IMG/VR virus record: IMGVR_UViG_3300028197_001024 | Coordinates: 1-64,000 of that record | Length of the DNA stretch: 64,000 bases | From: a virus | Direction: 5' to 3' (one strand) | Shown: one piece after another, positions 33,956 through 43,035 of the stretch | Position numbering within the stretch: the stretch's first letter is position 1 | How the letters are laid out: each line of letters opens with the position of its first letter | The notes under the pieces: generated by a model | Told to the model about the DNA's origin: nothing | The model's input: only the letters and a program-made list of their open reading frames with translations | Database searches by the model: none | Made by a program: the position numbers and the translations under genes

Positions 33956-36028
33956 ATGGAAAAAGTTATTAAAGAAGGACAAACTCAAGTTTATGCAGAT
34001 GGTGCTATTGACCGTCAATTTGGTATTAATACTGATGCTCCTTACCTTAATATGCCACCACAGCAATTAATTGATATTGTTGGGGTTTTATTTGCACAGA
34101 GTGGCAAAACTAAACTAGATGGTAAAAACGGTAAAGTAGTTGAAAGTGGACCAATGTCGGATTCACAAGTACTTGCAATTCTTGTAGGTATGGGAACTCC
34201 TCAACAATTAGCAATGAGTGCTATTAATGCCTTCAAAGGAAATCAAACAGAAATTACAGAAAATAATAATAAACAAAAAAATCATAACGAAATGAAATTT
34301 ACAATTGCTGAACTGCACGAAAATGTTATGAAGAGCATCGAAGCTTTAAAGGTAATGAATTCGGATAACTCCAGAGTTTCTTATTCTGCTAAGAATGCCC
34401 TCAACATTTTAGAAGAATCTCTTAAGGTATTCCCTATGAGATTTAAAAACGAAGAAACTGAAGTTATCAGTGAAGAGATAGAAAATAGTGTTAACCCTAT
34501 GTTAAAGTTTAACATTGCAAAATCCCTTCATTCAAAATTAGCTTCTTCTGATTGGTTAAATCCAATTAAAGAATTAAGATCTTATATTACAGGAGCTTAT
34601 GAAGATACTAAATGGTCATTCAGAGTAACTGAGGCTATCACTCGTACACAATCACAAAAAGGTAAAATGTATGAAGGATTAGTAAATGACCTAGAAGGTT
34701 TATTAAATGAGTCTTCGGATACTATTAAATCTAAATTTTCTACTATAGCTGCTAAGAATCCATGGTCAATGGATTGTAAAGCCATTCTTAATGAAATGAA
34801 AGCTGAAGATAATAAAGCTACTGCGAATGGAGGTGGAACTATTTCTACTATTCTTTCACCAGTTTTAGAATCAGAAAACGGATTAACATTCCACTTACAT
34901 GGAAAGAATTATAACTTTGACGGAAAAACAATTACTGAAGCTGAAGTTAAAGATCCAAGATTCTTTGATATATTAGAAGGCTTAGGTATGTTTAAGAATA
35001 TGAATAATACTTTAGTTACTTTTGGTGAAGGTAATGACAGAACGTTAGAATACAATTTAACTGAAGGTACTATTAAATTAGGAAGTAATGATTTAACAAA
35101 TGCTAGTATAATTGAATTAAAAGAATCTTTAATGGCTCTAAACTTTTTCGGTTATAGAAATCAATGGAAAATTGATAAAGTATGTAAATTCTTTGAATCT
35201 GTAGATCTTCTTGCTGAAATGGATAATTTTACTAACATTACATCAAACGAATACAAAAATCTTAGTTTAACTATGATTAATGTAAATGAAGGTATTTATG
35301 TAAATAAAGTTAATTCAGCAATGCACGTAAATGAAATGGTATTTGTATCATCTGCAACAGAGACAGTTAAATTGGTTAAAGAATTTATTAATTATGATGC
35401 TTCTCCAATTTTATCAGAACAACTAATTGCTGAAAATAATGAAGTTGCTAAGGTTGAAAAATCAAGATCTGATATTTCAGATAAGATTTCATTTTTAGAA
35501 GAAAAGAAAGCAAAGGTAAAAGAAGCTATTAATAAACTCGGCGAAACTGAAGAACTTACAGAAGCAATGAATCTTTTAGAAGAAGAAATTTCTAAGTTTG
35601 AAAAATCTTTACAAGAAACTTATGATAGAGTTGTTTTAGGTGGTAATAAAGGCGATAAGTCTAAAACCAAAAAAGGTGATGAGGATTATGAAGATGAAGA
35701 AAAGAAAGATGAAGCATATGATAAAGTTGTCTTAGGTGGTAATAAAGGCGATAAGTCTAAAACACACGACGGCGAAGATTATGAAGATGAAGATGAAAAG
35801 AAAGATGAAGCAGTAACAGAAAAAAAAAGTCGTAACGATTATTTAAACGACGGTTTTGTTGAAGCTGAAATTAATAAAAACGGAAATGGTCTTAAAAGAG
35901 GCCAGGAAGTTATGGTAAGTGCTGAAGATTATACTTCTTTAGGAGATGATGATTCTTTAGAATGTATTGATCCTAAAAGTGGAAAATCTACAATCTGCCC
36001 AAAAGGTCAACTGAATGTTAAGATTTAA
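33956..36028 (+). CDS. Large virion or prohead-core protein, function unknown
   Basis: A 690-aa protein. Residues 1-~95 form a compact domain, followed by an Asn/Lys-rich junction (~98-112) and an in-frame ATG at 34292 (Met113, MKFTIAELHENV). A large helical region follows, with coiled coil at ~505-560. An acidic stretch holds two 32-residue repeats (35621-35812), and a short C-terminal domain closes the protein. The late-type motif, size and neighbours point to a structural or internal head protein. The A-rich junction suggests two once-separate genes or two products. Not a family I recognise. Confidence 0.6.
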   Translation: MEKVIKEGQTQVYADGAIDRQFGINTDAPYLNMPPQQLIDIVGVLFAQSGKTKLDGKNGKVVESGPMSDSQVLAILVGMGTPQQLAMSAINAFKGNQTEITENNNKQKNHNEMKFTIAELHENVMKSIEALKVMNSDNSRVSYSAKNALNILEESLKVFPMRFKNEETEVISEEIENSVNPMLKFNIAKSLHSKLASSDWLNPIKELRSYITGAYEDTKWSFRVTEAITRTQSQKGKMYEGLVNDLEGLLNESSDTIKSKFSTIAAKNPWSMDCKAILNEMKAEDNKATANGGGTISTILSPVLESENGLTFHLHGKNYNFDGKTITEAEVKDPRFFDILEGLGMFKNMNNTLVTFGEGNDRTLEYNLTEGTIKLGSNDLTNASIIELKESLMALNFFGYRNQWKIDKVCKFFESVDLLAEMDNFTNITSNEYKNLSLTMINVNEGIYVNKVNSAMHVNEMVFVSSATETVKLVKEFINYDASPILSEQLIAENNEVAKVEKSRSDISDKISFLEEKKAKVKEAINKLGETEELTEAMNLLEEEISKFEKSLQETYDRVVLGGNKGDKSKTKKGDEDYEDEEKKDEAYDKVVLGGNKGDKSKTHDGEDYEDEDEKKDEAVTEKKSRNDYLNDGFVEAEINKNGNGLKRGQEVMVSAEDYTSLGDDDSLECIDPKSGKSTICPKGQLNVKI
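35621..35812 (+). repeat. 96-bp direct duplication, acidic VVLGGNKGDKSK unit
   Basis: Two adjacent 96-bp units, 35621-35716 and 35717-35812, each encode YD(R/K)VVLGGNKGDKSK followed by an acidic Lys/Glu/Asp tail. The first halves are nearly identical at DNA level. Confidence 0.85.
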
Positions 36029-36047
36029 TATTCTTTACTAAAATAAT

Positions 36048-36083
36048 AAAGCCGGTAGTAATAATAAACTATCGGCTTTTTTT
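36048..36083 (+). terminator. Intrinsic terminator
   Basis: A 12-bp stem AAAGCCGGTAGT/ACTATCGGCTTT (one G-U pair), eight-base loop AATAATAA and T-run. Ends the transcript of the 690-aa protein. Confidence 0.85.
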
Positions 36084-36099
36084 GTATATAATAATAAAT
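36084..36099 (+). promoter_or_regulatory. GTATATAATAATAAAT leader motif
   Basis: Follows directly from the terminator T-run, 30 bases before the late-sigma ATG at 36114. The gp55-like gene therefore carries the replication-gene type of motif rather than the late type, as expected if it is made before late genes. Confidence 0.45.
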
Positions 36100-36113
36100 A
36101 AAACATTTACAAA

Positions 36114-36479
36114 ATGGCAAGAAAAAGAAATTACTTAAATAATAGGGATCTTCTTGAAGAAATAGTTAAATCTAAAGAATTAGATGAATTAACCCCAAAG
36201 GCATTGGAATTTCTAATGTTATTGGCAGACAAATGTTCTAGAAAATTATCATATGCAAATCCTGATGATAGACAAGACTGTATAGCATCTGCTTATATGG
36301 ACTTATTTAAATATTGGAGAAACTTTAACCCTGAAAAATCTACTAATGCATTTGCTTATTTTACTGAAATATGTAAAAGGGGGTTTGCAAAAGGTTGGAA
36401 TAAATTACATCCTAGGAAATATGCTGGTACTGTATCAATTAATGGTAGTGCTGACAGTGATGGGATTTATACAATATAA
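36114..36479 (+). CDS. gp55: Late-transcription sigma factor (gp55-like)
   Basis: A 121-aa protein (T4 gp55 is 185). The central part KYWRNFNPEKSTNAFAYFTE, followed by ICKRGFAKGWNKLHP, matches the region-2-like core of T4-type late sigma factors. Preceding it are a CSRKLSY/DRQDCIASAYMDL helix pair. It would bind host RNA polymerase and recognise the short -10-like late motif found before the virion genes. Its own upstream motif belongs to the other class. Confidence 0.8.
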   Translation: MARKRNYLNNRDLLEEIVKSKELDELTPKALEFLMLLADKCSRKLSYANPDDRQDCIASAYMDLFKYWRNFNPEKSTNAFAYFTEICKRGFAKGWNKLHPRKYAGTVSINGSADSDGIYTI

Positions 36480-36486
36480 TTTTTAA

Positions 36487-36963
36487 ATGAGCATCAAAAA
36501 GGTAAAGCCTACTTCTAAGTCCGGATTTAAGCAAGGGTATTATAATCCTATAAATCCTCAAAAGTATATAGGACCTCATCCTATCATATATAGAAGTAGT
36601 TGGGAAAGAAAATTTTGCCATTGGTGCGACCACAATGAAGATGTAATAAAATGGGCATCTGAACCTTTTTCTATAAAATATTTTAATATGCTAGATAAAA
36701 AGTTTCATAATTATTATCCTGATTTTTATATTAAAATGGATAAGGACGGAATAACAGAAGAATATGTAGTTGAAATAAAACCAAAGGCACAATTACAAAA
36801 ACCAAAGGCACCAAAAAGAAAAACAGCAAAGGCATTAAAAAACTTTCAACATGGTTATGAAACTTATGTTAGAAACCTTTGTAAAACTGAAGCATTAAAT
36901 AAAATGGCTAAACAAAGAAATTTTAAAGTAATGCTTTTAACAGAAGACTCAAAATTATTCTAA
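36487..36963 (+). CDS. gp4: Head completion nuclease (gp4-like)
   Basis: A 158-aa protein. IIYRSSWERKFCHWCDHNED followed by VIKWASEPFSIKY, then YYPDFYIKMD and VVEIKPKAQ, match T4 gp4/gp50 head-completion proteins. That family has an endonuclease-like E-x(n)-PD-x(n)-E-x-K arrangement. It would trim or seal filled heads before tail joining. It starts seven bases after gp55 and overlaps the next gene by one base. Confidence 0.85.
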   Translation: MSIKKVKPTSKSGFKQGYYNPINPQKYIGPHPIIYRSSWERKFCHWCDHNEDVIKWASEPFSIKYFNMLDKKFHNYYPDFYIKMDKDGITEEYVVEIKPKAQLQKPKAPKRKTAKALKNFQHGYETYVRNLCKTEALNKMAKQRNFKVMLLTEDSKLF

Positions 36964-37538
36964 TGGCAATAATAGGATCCTTTCAAGAAGATTTAGATAT
37001 TTACCTCGCAGATTATAAAGGGAGGTCTGGAGCATCCAAACAATCTGAAAAAGACCTCAGTGGTATTGGGAGTATCGCAAAAGGATTATTAGATAACGGT
37101 AAGATGTATTCTTTTGAATATTTTACTCCAGACGAAACTTTCTATGATACTTATCCTTTAGTATTAGGTTTAGGCAAAAGTGACAATGATCATCAATTAG
37201 GTGTAAACATCCACTACATTCCTTATGATGCTAGAATACCTTTTCTTTCTGATGTTTTTAAATCATTTAAAAGTACGATCACTTCTGCAATAAATAAGGC
37301 ACCAGGTAATCCTATGGCTCAACCTAGGTTAAATGAATTTACATATGATAATTTAAAAAAATCACTAGGTAGAAAATATAATCTTACTTATGCAGTTAGA
37401 CAGTATAGATTAGATAGAATGAGAAAACCTAGAATGTTAGGTTATGAAGATTGGTATATAGGTGCTGTAAACAATCAAAATCATTTCTTTGGTGGAAATA
37501 TTAATGAAGCACAAGCATTATATTACAAGAATATATAA
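36963..37538 (+). CDS. Possible baseplate wedge protein (gp53-like)
   Basis: A 191-aa protein. MYSFEYFTPDETFYDTYPLV, then LGLG and LGVNIHYIPYDARIPFL form a pattern I associate with a conserved T4-like virion protein encoded next to gp4. In T4 the gene after gp4 is gp53 (baseplate wedge), so synteny supports that role. Sequence alone does not prove it. Its stop codon overlaps the late motif of the portal gene. Confidence 0.45.
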   Translation: MAIIGSFQEDLDIYLADYKGRSGASKQSEKDLSGIGSIAKGLLDNGKMYSFEYFTPDETFYDTYPLVLGLGKSDNDHQLGVNIHYIPYDARIPFLSDVFKSFKSTITSAINKAPGNPMAQPRLNEFTYDNLKKSLGRKYNLTYAVRQYRLDRMRKPRMLGYEDWYIGAVNNQNHFFGGNINEAQALYYKNI

Positions 37539-37540
37539 AC
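37529..37540 (+). promoter_or_regulatory. Late-type motif GAATATATAAAC
   Basis: Lies 30 bases before the portal ATG and overlaps the stop codon of the previous gene, showing the motif tolerates coding context. Confidence 0.5.
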
Positions 37541-37558
37541 AATAAAAGATAAAACAAT

Positions 37559-39205
37559 ATGGCAGGTTTTACTGACAGAAGAGGACCCTTAAGTACAGGT
37601 AATCCAGTAAGGAAGATTTTAAAGGATCTTTCTAATTTAGGCATGGCTTATGATGATATGATCATTCGTAATTCACGTGCAGTAGGGTTTACTGAAAACC
37701 AAATGGGTTATACGTTTAATCCAATGGGCTCAGACGCTGATGATATGTATAGTGCATTTGCTGCTCTATCATTAACGGATACTACAATGAAAAAGAATAT
37801 CTCTATTTTTGATAGAGATTATGAAAGAAAGAGAGATGAGCTTAGACAATATGCGGTACAAGATGAGATAGAAGATATCCTAGATGTAATTACAGATGAA
37901 GCAATTGTATTTGATGAATCTAATTTTATGGCATACTCTGATTTTCATGGACATATTGCAAGTTCTATTGAAGATGAAATTGGTGATGTATATAATAACC
38001 TTTATAATTATTTTGGTTTTAACGATTCAGTTCAGCCTTGGAATTATTTTAGGAAATGGTTAGTAGACGGATTCCTTGCCTTTGAGATAGTATATAATGA
38101 TAAACAGACGGAGATTATAGGATTTAAGGAATTAGACCCTATTTCATTAATGCCTGGTATTGATACTGACACTGGAAAGAAGCAATGGGTACAATATAAA
38201 GGACAGGGTGCAAAAGAAAGAAAGTTATGGGATTCACAAATTATATACCTTTCATATTCTCAGGTTAATTCACCAATGAGAATATCTTATGTTGAAAGAT
38301 TAATAAGATCATTTAACCTTTTAAGAATTATGGAAACTACTAGAATTATCTGGGCTGTTTCTAATGCTTCATTTAAAACCCAATTTATTATACCGGTAGG
38401 TGGTAAATCTAAAACAAGAGCAAAACAATCTCTAGCTTCATTAATGAATTCGTATAGAGAGGTTGTTGATTTTAATCAAGAGAGTGGTGAAATTGTAACT
38501 AACGGTAAACCAATGATGCCATTCAATAAAGAATACTGGTTACCTTCTAAAGATGGCGAATCTCCAGAGATTAGTACAATTGGTGGTGATGGACCAGATC
38601 TTGGTGATACAGAATCTCTTAAGTATTTTGCAGATAGATTAAAATTAGCTTCTAAAATACCTTTTTCTAGGTTTGATAAAGAAGGTGGTAATACTTATGA
38701 TATGGATGCTAGTGGAATGCTAAGAGATGAAATTAAATTTTCTAAATTTGTTGATAGGTTAAGATCTATATTCCAGGAAGTACTTGTTAAACCTATGTAT
38801 CTTCAAATGTGTCTTAATCACCCTGAATTAAAAAATGATGTTTCTTTTAAATCTGGTTTAGGTCTTAATTTCGTTAAGGATAATGTTTTTGAAGAAATGA
38901 AAGAAATGGAATTACAAACAAAAAGAGTTGATTTTATTGGTAATCTAAAAACTCAATTAAGTACCATGACTGCTGAAATGGAGGAAATTCCATACTTCGA
39001 TTTAGGATTCTTGGTTAAGAGGTATGGTGGATTTACTCGTGAAGATTTAAAGGCTAATGCTAGAGCAAAAGAAAGGGCTGATTTAGAGAAGGAAAATTAT
39101 TCAGATGAAGATATTGAAAAGATCCTTTTAGGTGCTGATAAGGCAGATTTTAAACCTGAGAAGAAAGAGGGAGCAGCAGATGAAGATCCATTAGCAGACC
39201 TCTAA
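37559..39205 (+). CDS. gp20: Portal protein (gp20)
   Basis: A 548-aa protein (T4 gp20 is 524). Conserved portal stretches include RDELRQYAVQDEIEDILDVI, FDESNF, FRKWLVDGFLAFEIVYNDKQ, GFKELDPISLMPGI and KIPFSRFD. It forms the dodecameric ring through which gp17 pumps DNA. The C-terminal tail is acidic/Lys-rich. It lies immediately before the protease-scaffold gene as in T4 (20...21-22-23). Confidence 0.92.
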   Translation: MAGFTDRRGPLSTGNPVRKILKDLSNLGMAYDDMIIRNSRAVGFTENQMGYTFNPMGSDADDMYSAFAALSLTDTTMKKNISIFDRDYERKRDELRQYAVQDEIEDILDVITDEAIVFDESNFMAYSDFHGHIASSIEDEIGDVYNNLYNYFGFNDSVQPWNYFRKWLVDGFLAFEIVYNDKQTEIIGFKELDPISLMPGIDTDTGKKQWVQYKGQGAKERKLWDSQIIYLSYSQVNSPMRISYVERLIRSFNLLRIMETTRIIWAVSNASFKTQFIIPVGGKSKTRAKQSLASLMNSYREVVDFNQESGEIVTNGKPMMPFNKEYWLPSKDGESPEISTIGGDGPDLGDTESLKYFADRLKLASKIPFSRFDKEGGNTYDMDASGMLRDEIKFSKFVDRLRSIFQEVLVKPMYLQMCLNHPELKNDVSFKSGLGLNFVKDNVFEEMKEMELQTKRVDFIGNLKTQLSTMTAEMEEIPYFDLGFLVKRYGGFTREDLKANARAKERADLEKENYSDEDIEKILLGADKADFKPEKKEGAADEDPLADL

Positions 39206-39225
39206 TAAAAACTTTACAGAACTTA

Positions 39226-39237
39226 TAATATATAAAT
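39226..39237 (+). promoter_or_regulatory. Late-type motif TAATATATAAAT
   Basis: Lies 28 bases before the prohead protease ATG; first base T instead of G. Confidence 0.45.
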
Positions 39238-39253
39238 CAAATAACTAGAGAAA

Positions 39254-41059
39254 ATGTCAGGAAAAAAATTATTAATTCTTGAAAGACAGAAATCAAATTT
39301 AGATATAACCACCGGTGAAGACGGTTCAGTTGTATTAGAAGGTGTATTTACTGAGTTTGATGTCAAGAACAAGAATAACCGAATTTATGAGGAGAAAGAA
39401 GTAATGCCTCACATTAATGAATTACAGGAAAAGGTTAAGACCAATAAGCTTTTAGGAGAATTAGACCATCCTAAGGATTTTGATGTTAGTTTGGCTAACG
39501 TCTCTCATGTTGTAGAATCTTTAGATTATGATAAAGATAAAAAACAAGTTATTGGTAAAATAAGATTATTAAATACTTCTAAAGGTAAAGAAGCGCAAGC
39601 TCTTATTAAAGATGGTATTCCTTTACATATTTCAAGTAGAGCTGCTGGTACAGTAGATGAAAATGGTAAAGTTAAAATTAAAAAGTTTTTTACTTATGAC
39701 TTGGTCGCAGATCCTGGTTTTGAAAATGCTGAACTGTCTAGAGTAAATGAATCTTTTGGCCTAAGCAATGACGATGGCATATTAATTTACGAAATGGAAG
39801 AAACTGAAAATAACAACAATAATAAAAAAGATCTAACAATGGAAAATAAAAACTATGTATCCGTCGAAGATTTTCAAAAGTATACTGAATATGTATCTGG
39901 AGTTCTAAGTAATGTTAAAGAATCTACTAATTCTAATAATGATGAGGTAATGGAAAAACTTATTAAGTACACTGAGCATATTGCAGATAAAGTAAATCAG
40001 GTTACTGATTATGCTGAGTACTTATCAGAAAACTTAGACAAAAATATTTCTTACTCTGACTACTTAGCAGAGAATGTAAATTCAATTAAAGATTATGCTA
40101 CATATTTAGCTGAAGAGCTTGATGGTAGTATTCAATACGCAGAGCATGTTGCTGAGATGGCTGACAAAGGAATTCAATATTCTAACTATGTTGCTGAAAA
40201 CGTAGAAAAGAGTATTGATTATTCAGAATATGTTGCTGAAAAGGTTGATCAGAATATTGCTTATTCTGAATATCTTGGAGAAAATGTAGATAAGAGTATT
40301 AAGTATTCTGAATACATTGCTGAAAACATTAATACACCAAAGGCTGATTCAATTAACGAAGGTACTGTTAATGAATACGGTAAAATGGAAGGTGCAACTC
40401 CAACAATGGAAGAAGTTTCAAAATGTATGGGAGAAGGTATGACTTACGAACAAGTTTGTGAAAAGTATCCTGACGCAGATAAAGCAAAATTAAAAGAAAT
40501 GTGTGAATCATGTGGTAAAACTCATGAGACTGTAGATTATAAAAATTCTATTGAAGAAAAATTAGAAAAGTTAATTGCAGCTGCTGAAGTTAAGAATGTA
40601 TCTGAAATGCACTTTATGAATTTCTTAGGAGAATCTAAAAAGAATGAATTTAATTCTTTATCTACAGAGAAGCAAGCTATGATTGTAGAATCAATGAATT
40701 CTAAACCAATTATGTCAACTATACAAGCTGAAAATATTTGGGAATCTAATTTTATTGAAAAGAAAAATGAATTAGATGTAGTTACTGATATGCCAGAAAA
40801 ATTTAAAGAAAAGTGGAATAACCTTTCTGAGGCAAGACAAGGTCAAATTATTTCAGAATCAAGGTTTCACCCAGTTGGCAATCAATATGGAATTAATAAT
40901 TTCTGGGCAACGAGAGATTTAAGAAGTTCTCAAATAGTAACAGAATCTATTAATGAAAGTAAAACTGCTGCTGAGTCTGCAAACAAAAAAGAACCATTAG
41001 TAAATGAATCTTTTGCAACTGACTTAGTAAACAAAATGAAATTCAGATTAAATAGATAA
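39254..41059 (+). CDS. gp21: Prohead protease-scaffold fusion (gp21-gp22-like)
   Basis: A 601-aa protein. Residues 1-~190 are a T4-type prohead protease with catalytic His in GELDHPKD and Ser in HISSRAAG, then DLVADPGFENAEL. An Asn-rich linker (TENNNNNKKDLTM) leads to an in-frame ATG at 39839 (Met196). The remaining 406 residues are helical and scaffold-like, with about nine 14-residue YxxYVAExVDxxI repeats (40,000-40,340). Separate genes 21 and 22 do this in T4. Internal initiation at 39839 could make free scaffold from the same gene. A CMGEGMTYEQVCEKYPDADK segment near 390 is unassigned. Confidence 0.85.
   Translation: MSGKKLLILERQKSNLDITTGEDGSVVLEGVFTEFDVKNKNNRIYEEKEVMPHINELQEKVKTNKLLGELDHPKDFDVSLANVSHVVESLDYDKDKKQVIGKIRLLNTSKGKEAQALIKDGIPLHISSRAAGTVDENGKVKIKKFFTYDLVADPGFENAELSRVNESFGLSNDDGILIYEMEETENNNNNKKDLTMENKNYVSVEDFQKYTEYVSGVLSNVKESTNSNNDEVMEKLIKYTEHIADKVNQVTDYAEYLSENLDKNISYSDYLAENVNSIKDYATYLAEELDGSIQYAEHVAEMADKGIQYSNYVAENVEKSIDYSEYVAEKVDQNIAYSEYLGENVDKSIKYSEYIAENINTPKADSINEGTVNEYGKMEGATPTMEEVSKCMGEGMTYEQVCEKYPDADKAKLKEMCESCGKTHETVDYKNSIEEKLEKLIAAAEVKNVSEMHFMNFLGESKKNEFNSLSTEKQAMIVESMNSKPIMSTIQAENIWESNFIEKKNELDVVTDMPEKFKEKWNNLSEARQGQIISESRFHPVGNQYGINNFWATRDLRSSQIVTESINESKTAAESANKKEPLVNESFATDLVNKMKFRLNR
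39965..40337 (+). repeat. 42-bp (14-residue) repeats in the scaffold region
   Basis: About nine tandem units of the form Y-(S/A/T)-E-(Y/H)-(V/L/I)-A-E-x-V-D-x-x-I-x. Two heptads per unit suit a long coiled coil. The DNA copies have diverged, so the period is mainly visible in protein. Confidence 0.8.
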
Positions 41060-41123
41060 TCATTTAATCTAAAAGATATTAATCGAATGGTCAAGAAGAA
41101 AAGGACCGAGGCGATTAAAAACC

Positions 41124-41139
41124 GGAATTGAAAAATTCC
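41124..41139 (+). promoter_or_regulatory. Leader hairpin upstream of the major capsid gene
   Basis: GGAATT/AATTCC stem with a GAAA loop, 25 bases before the capsid ATG in a 104-base leader. No late-type motif is visible here, so capsid expression may depend on readthrough plus leader structure. Confidence 0.35.
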
Positions 41140-41163
41140 AAAATGCGAAAATAAAATTTAAAA

Positions 41164-42939
41164 ATGTACGCAAATCAATTAATCAATGAGGCCGAGGTTC
41201 AAAAGACTTGGGGCCCAATCATTGAGGAGGCTACTGGAATTACTGAAAAGTCTAAGTTATCTTGGATGTCTAAGTACTGCCATTACCATAACCTTAATGA
41301 AAGTGTATATAATACTGTACACTTAAATCCAAACATGAATGTTCAAGGTATGAACGCTACGTCTTTTCCTAGTGATCCTACTACAATGAACAACTTCAAC
41401 AACGGTATGACTCCAGGTTCTGGAGATAGACCATTTTCTTTGTTACCACTTGCTATGCAAGTTGCTGCTCAGACTGTAGGTTTAGACTTAGTACCAGTTG
41501 TACCAATGCAAGGTCCTATGGGAGTATTAACTTACCTAGACTTCGTATATGGTGGAGGTAGAATACAAGATGCAGGTGGTAAAGCTACTGATTCTGCACC
41601 TTTATTAATTAAATGTGGAATTACTGCCGTAGGTGGTGCTGCTTTAGCACTTGCTGTCGATGATGTAATTTTTGCTCAAGCTGCTGTAACTGCTGCTGCT
41701 GGAACTTCTGTTGCTCCTTATGAATTAACTTTTGTTGGTTTATCAAGAATCGATGGAAAGTCAATCTTCAGAGTAAGAGGTAACGATAACGCTGCTGCGG
41801 TATTCGCTAACACTCCTGCTCCTTACCAACAAGGTGAAGTAGGATATGAGCCAATTTATACTTCTATTGCTGATAATGTAGATTTCTATAATCTTTCTTC
41901 TTGTTTAGCTGCTGATGTAGCTGGAGAATGGGATGGTGCTGCTGAATTAGTAAAAGCTTTAGAAGACCATATTTCTGGTTTCTCAGGTAATGCTTTTGAA
42001 TCATCTAACGTTGCTAACGCTGCTCCTAGCTTTACTGCTGAGAGTATTGACGGAACTGATCCATACCAAAGAGGTGTTGGGGAATCAACTCCAGATAACA
42101 TTATGGGACTAAGCTTATTCAATAAGTCTATTGCTGCAAAAACTTTCCAAGTTGCTGCCGCTGTAACTAGAGAACAAGTTCAGGATCTTAAGCAATTCGG
42201 AATTGATGCTGTTGCTCAAGTAGAAGCTGTATTGGTAAATGAGTTAACTCAATCTATCAACAAATACATCTTGGACAGAATCTTCAGAAATGGAGCTACT
42301 AACGCTGCTAACACGTTTGCTGTTGATACTTTAAACCTATCTGCTAATTTCCAAACTGCTGCTGGTGGTGGTGCCGCTGTTAACATTGACTTAGGACCAG
42401 GTTCTGGATCTAACGCTGCAGTGCAAATAGCTACAGCTGTAACTGTTATTGGAACAGGTGGAGAAACACAAGGATCATTACAACGTAGGTTGTATACTAA
42501 GATTCTTGCTGCATCTAATCTAATTGCTACAAGAGGAAGAAGAGGACCTGCTACGTTCGCAGTAACTTCTGGAGAAATTGCTACGGCACTTCAGGATGTT
42601 GCAGGATTTATTGCATATCCTTTATCTAACACAATCAACCAAGCTGGTGGATCTTTATATCCAATTGGCGCGTTGGCTGGTGTAACTATTTATGTTGATC
42701 CAAACATGGCTTGGACTGACTATAGAGTTGCTGTAGGTAGAAAAGGTGATGGTAATTCTCCTGGTTTAGTATTCATGCCTTACTTAATGGCTGAATCTGT
42801 TGAAACAATCGCAGAAGGAACTATGGCTCCTAAAATCGCGGTTAAATCTAGATTCGCTTTAGTAGACGCTGGATTCCACCCAGAAACTATGTATTACACA
42901 ATTGGATTCAGCTTCGGTGCTGGAGTTAATATCCTGTAA
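41164..42939 (+). CDS. gp23: Major capsid protein (gp23)
   Basis: A 591-aa HK97-fold T4-type capsid protein (T4 gp23 is 521). It has an N-terminal proregion (INEAEVQKTWGPIIEEATGI), RPFSLLPLAMQVAAQTVGLD, LVPVVPMQGPMGVLTYLDF, AAVTREQVQDLKQFGIDAVA and a C-terminal AVKSRFALVDAGFHPETMYY. A Ser/Gly/Ala-rich stretch around 395-440 looks like an insertion or decoration loop. It is more GC-rich and richer in GCT alanine codons than its neighbours, as expected for very high expression. A terminator follows. Confidence 0.95.
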   Translation: MYANQLINEAEVQKTWGPIIEEATGITEKSKLSWMSKYCHYHNLNESVYNTVHLNPNMNVQGMNATSFPSDPTTMNNFNNGMTPGSGDRPFSLLPLAMQVAAQTVGLDLVPVVPMQGPMGVLTYLDFVYGGGRIQDAGGKATDSAPLLIKCGITAVGGAALALAVDDVIFAQAAVTAAAGTSVAPYELTFVGLSRIDGKSIFRVRGNDNAAAVFANTPAPYQQGEVGYEPIYTSIADNVDFYNLSSCLAADVAGEWDGAAELVKALEDHISGFSGNAFESSNVANAAPSFTAESIDGTDPYQRGVGESTPDNIMGLSLFNKSIAAKTFQVAAAVTREQVQDLKQFGIDAVAQVEAVLVNELTQSINKYILDRIFRNGATNAANTFAVDTLNLSANFQTAAGGGAAVNIDLGPGSGSNAAVQIATAVTVIGTGGETQGSLQRRLYTKILAASNLIATRGRRGPATFAVTSGEIATALQDVAGFIAYPLSNTINQAGGSLYPIGALAGVTIYVDPNMAWTDYRVAVGRKGDGNSPGLVFMPYLMAESVETIAEGTMAPKIAVKSRFALVDAGFHPETMYYTIGFSFGAGVNIL

Positions 42940-42965
42940 TTAACAATAGTTAATATTACTTTAAG

Positions 42966-42994
42966 AAAGGTTCGCTTAACGGCGGACCTTTTTT
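42966..42994 (+). terminator. Intrinsic terminator after the major capsid gene
   Basis: AAAGGTTCGC/GCGGACCTTT stem (one G-U pair), loop TTAACG, then a T-run. It insulates the capsid transcript. Confidence 0.85.
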
Positions 42995-43008
42995 GTCTTA
43001 TATAAGTT

Positions 43009-43020
43009 GAATATATAAAA
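43009..43020 (+). promoter_or_regulatory. Late-type motif GAATATATAAAA
   Basis: Lies 27 bases before the ATG at 43036 and just after the capsid terminator, so it most likely starts a new transcript. Confidence 0.55.
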
Positions 43021-43035
43021 AAATTAAATCTAACT

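Noticed and set aside
40000-40340. DNA repeat array or CRISPR
   Set aside because: The period is a 14-residue protein repeat inside the scaffold coding frame, with diverged DNA.
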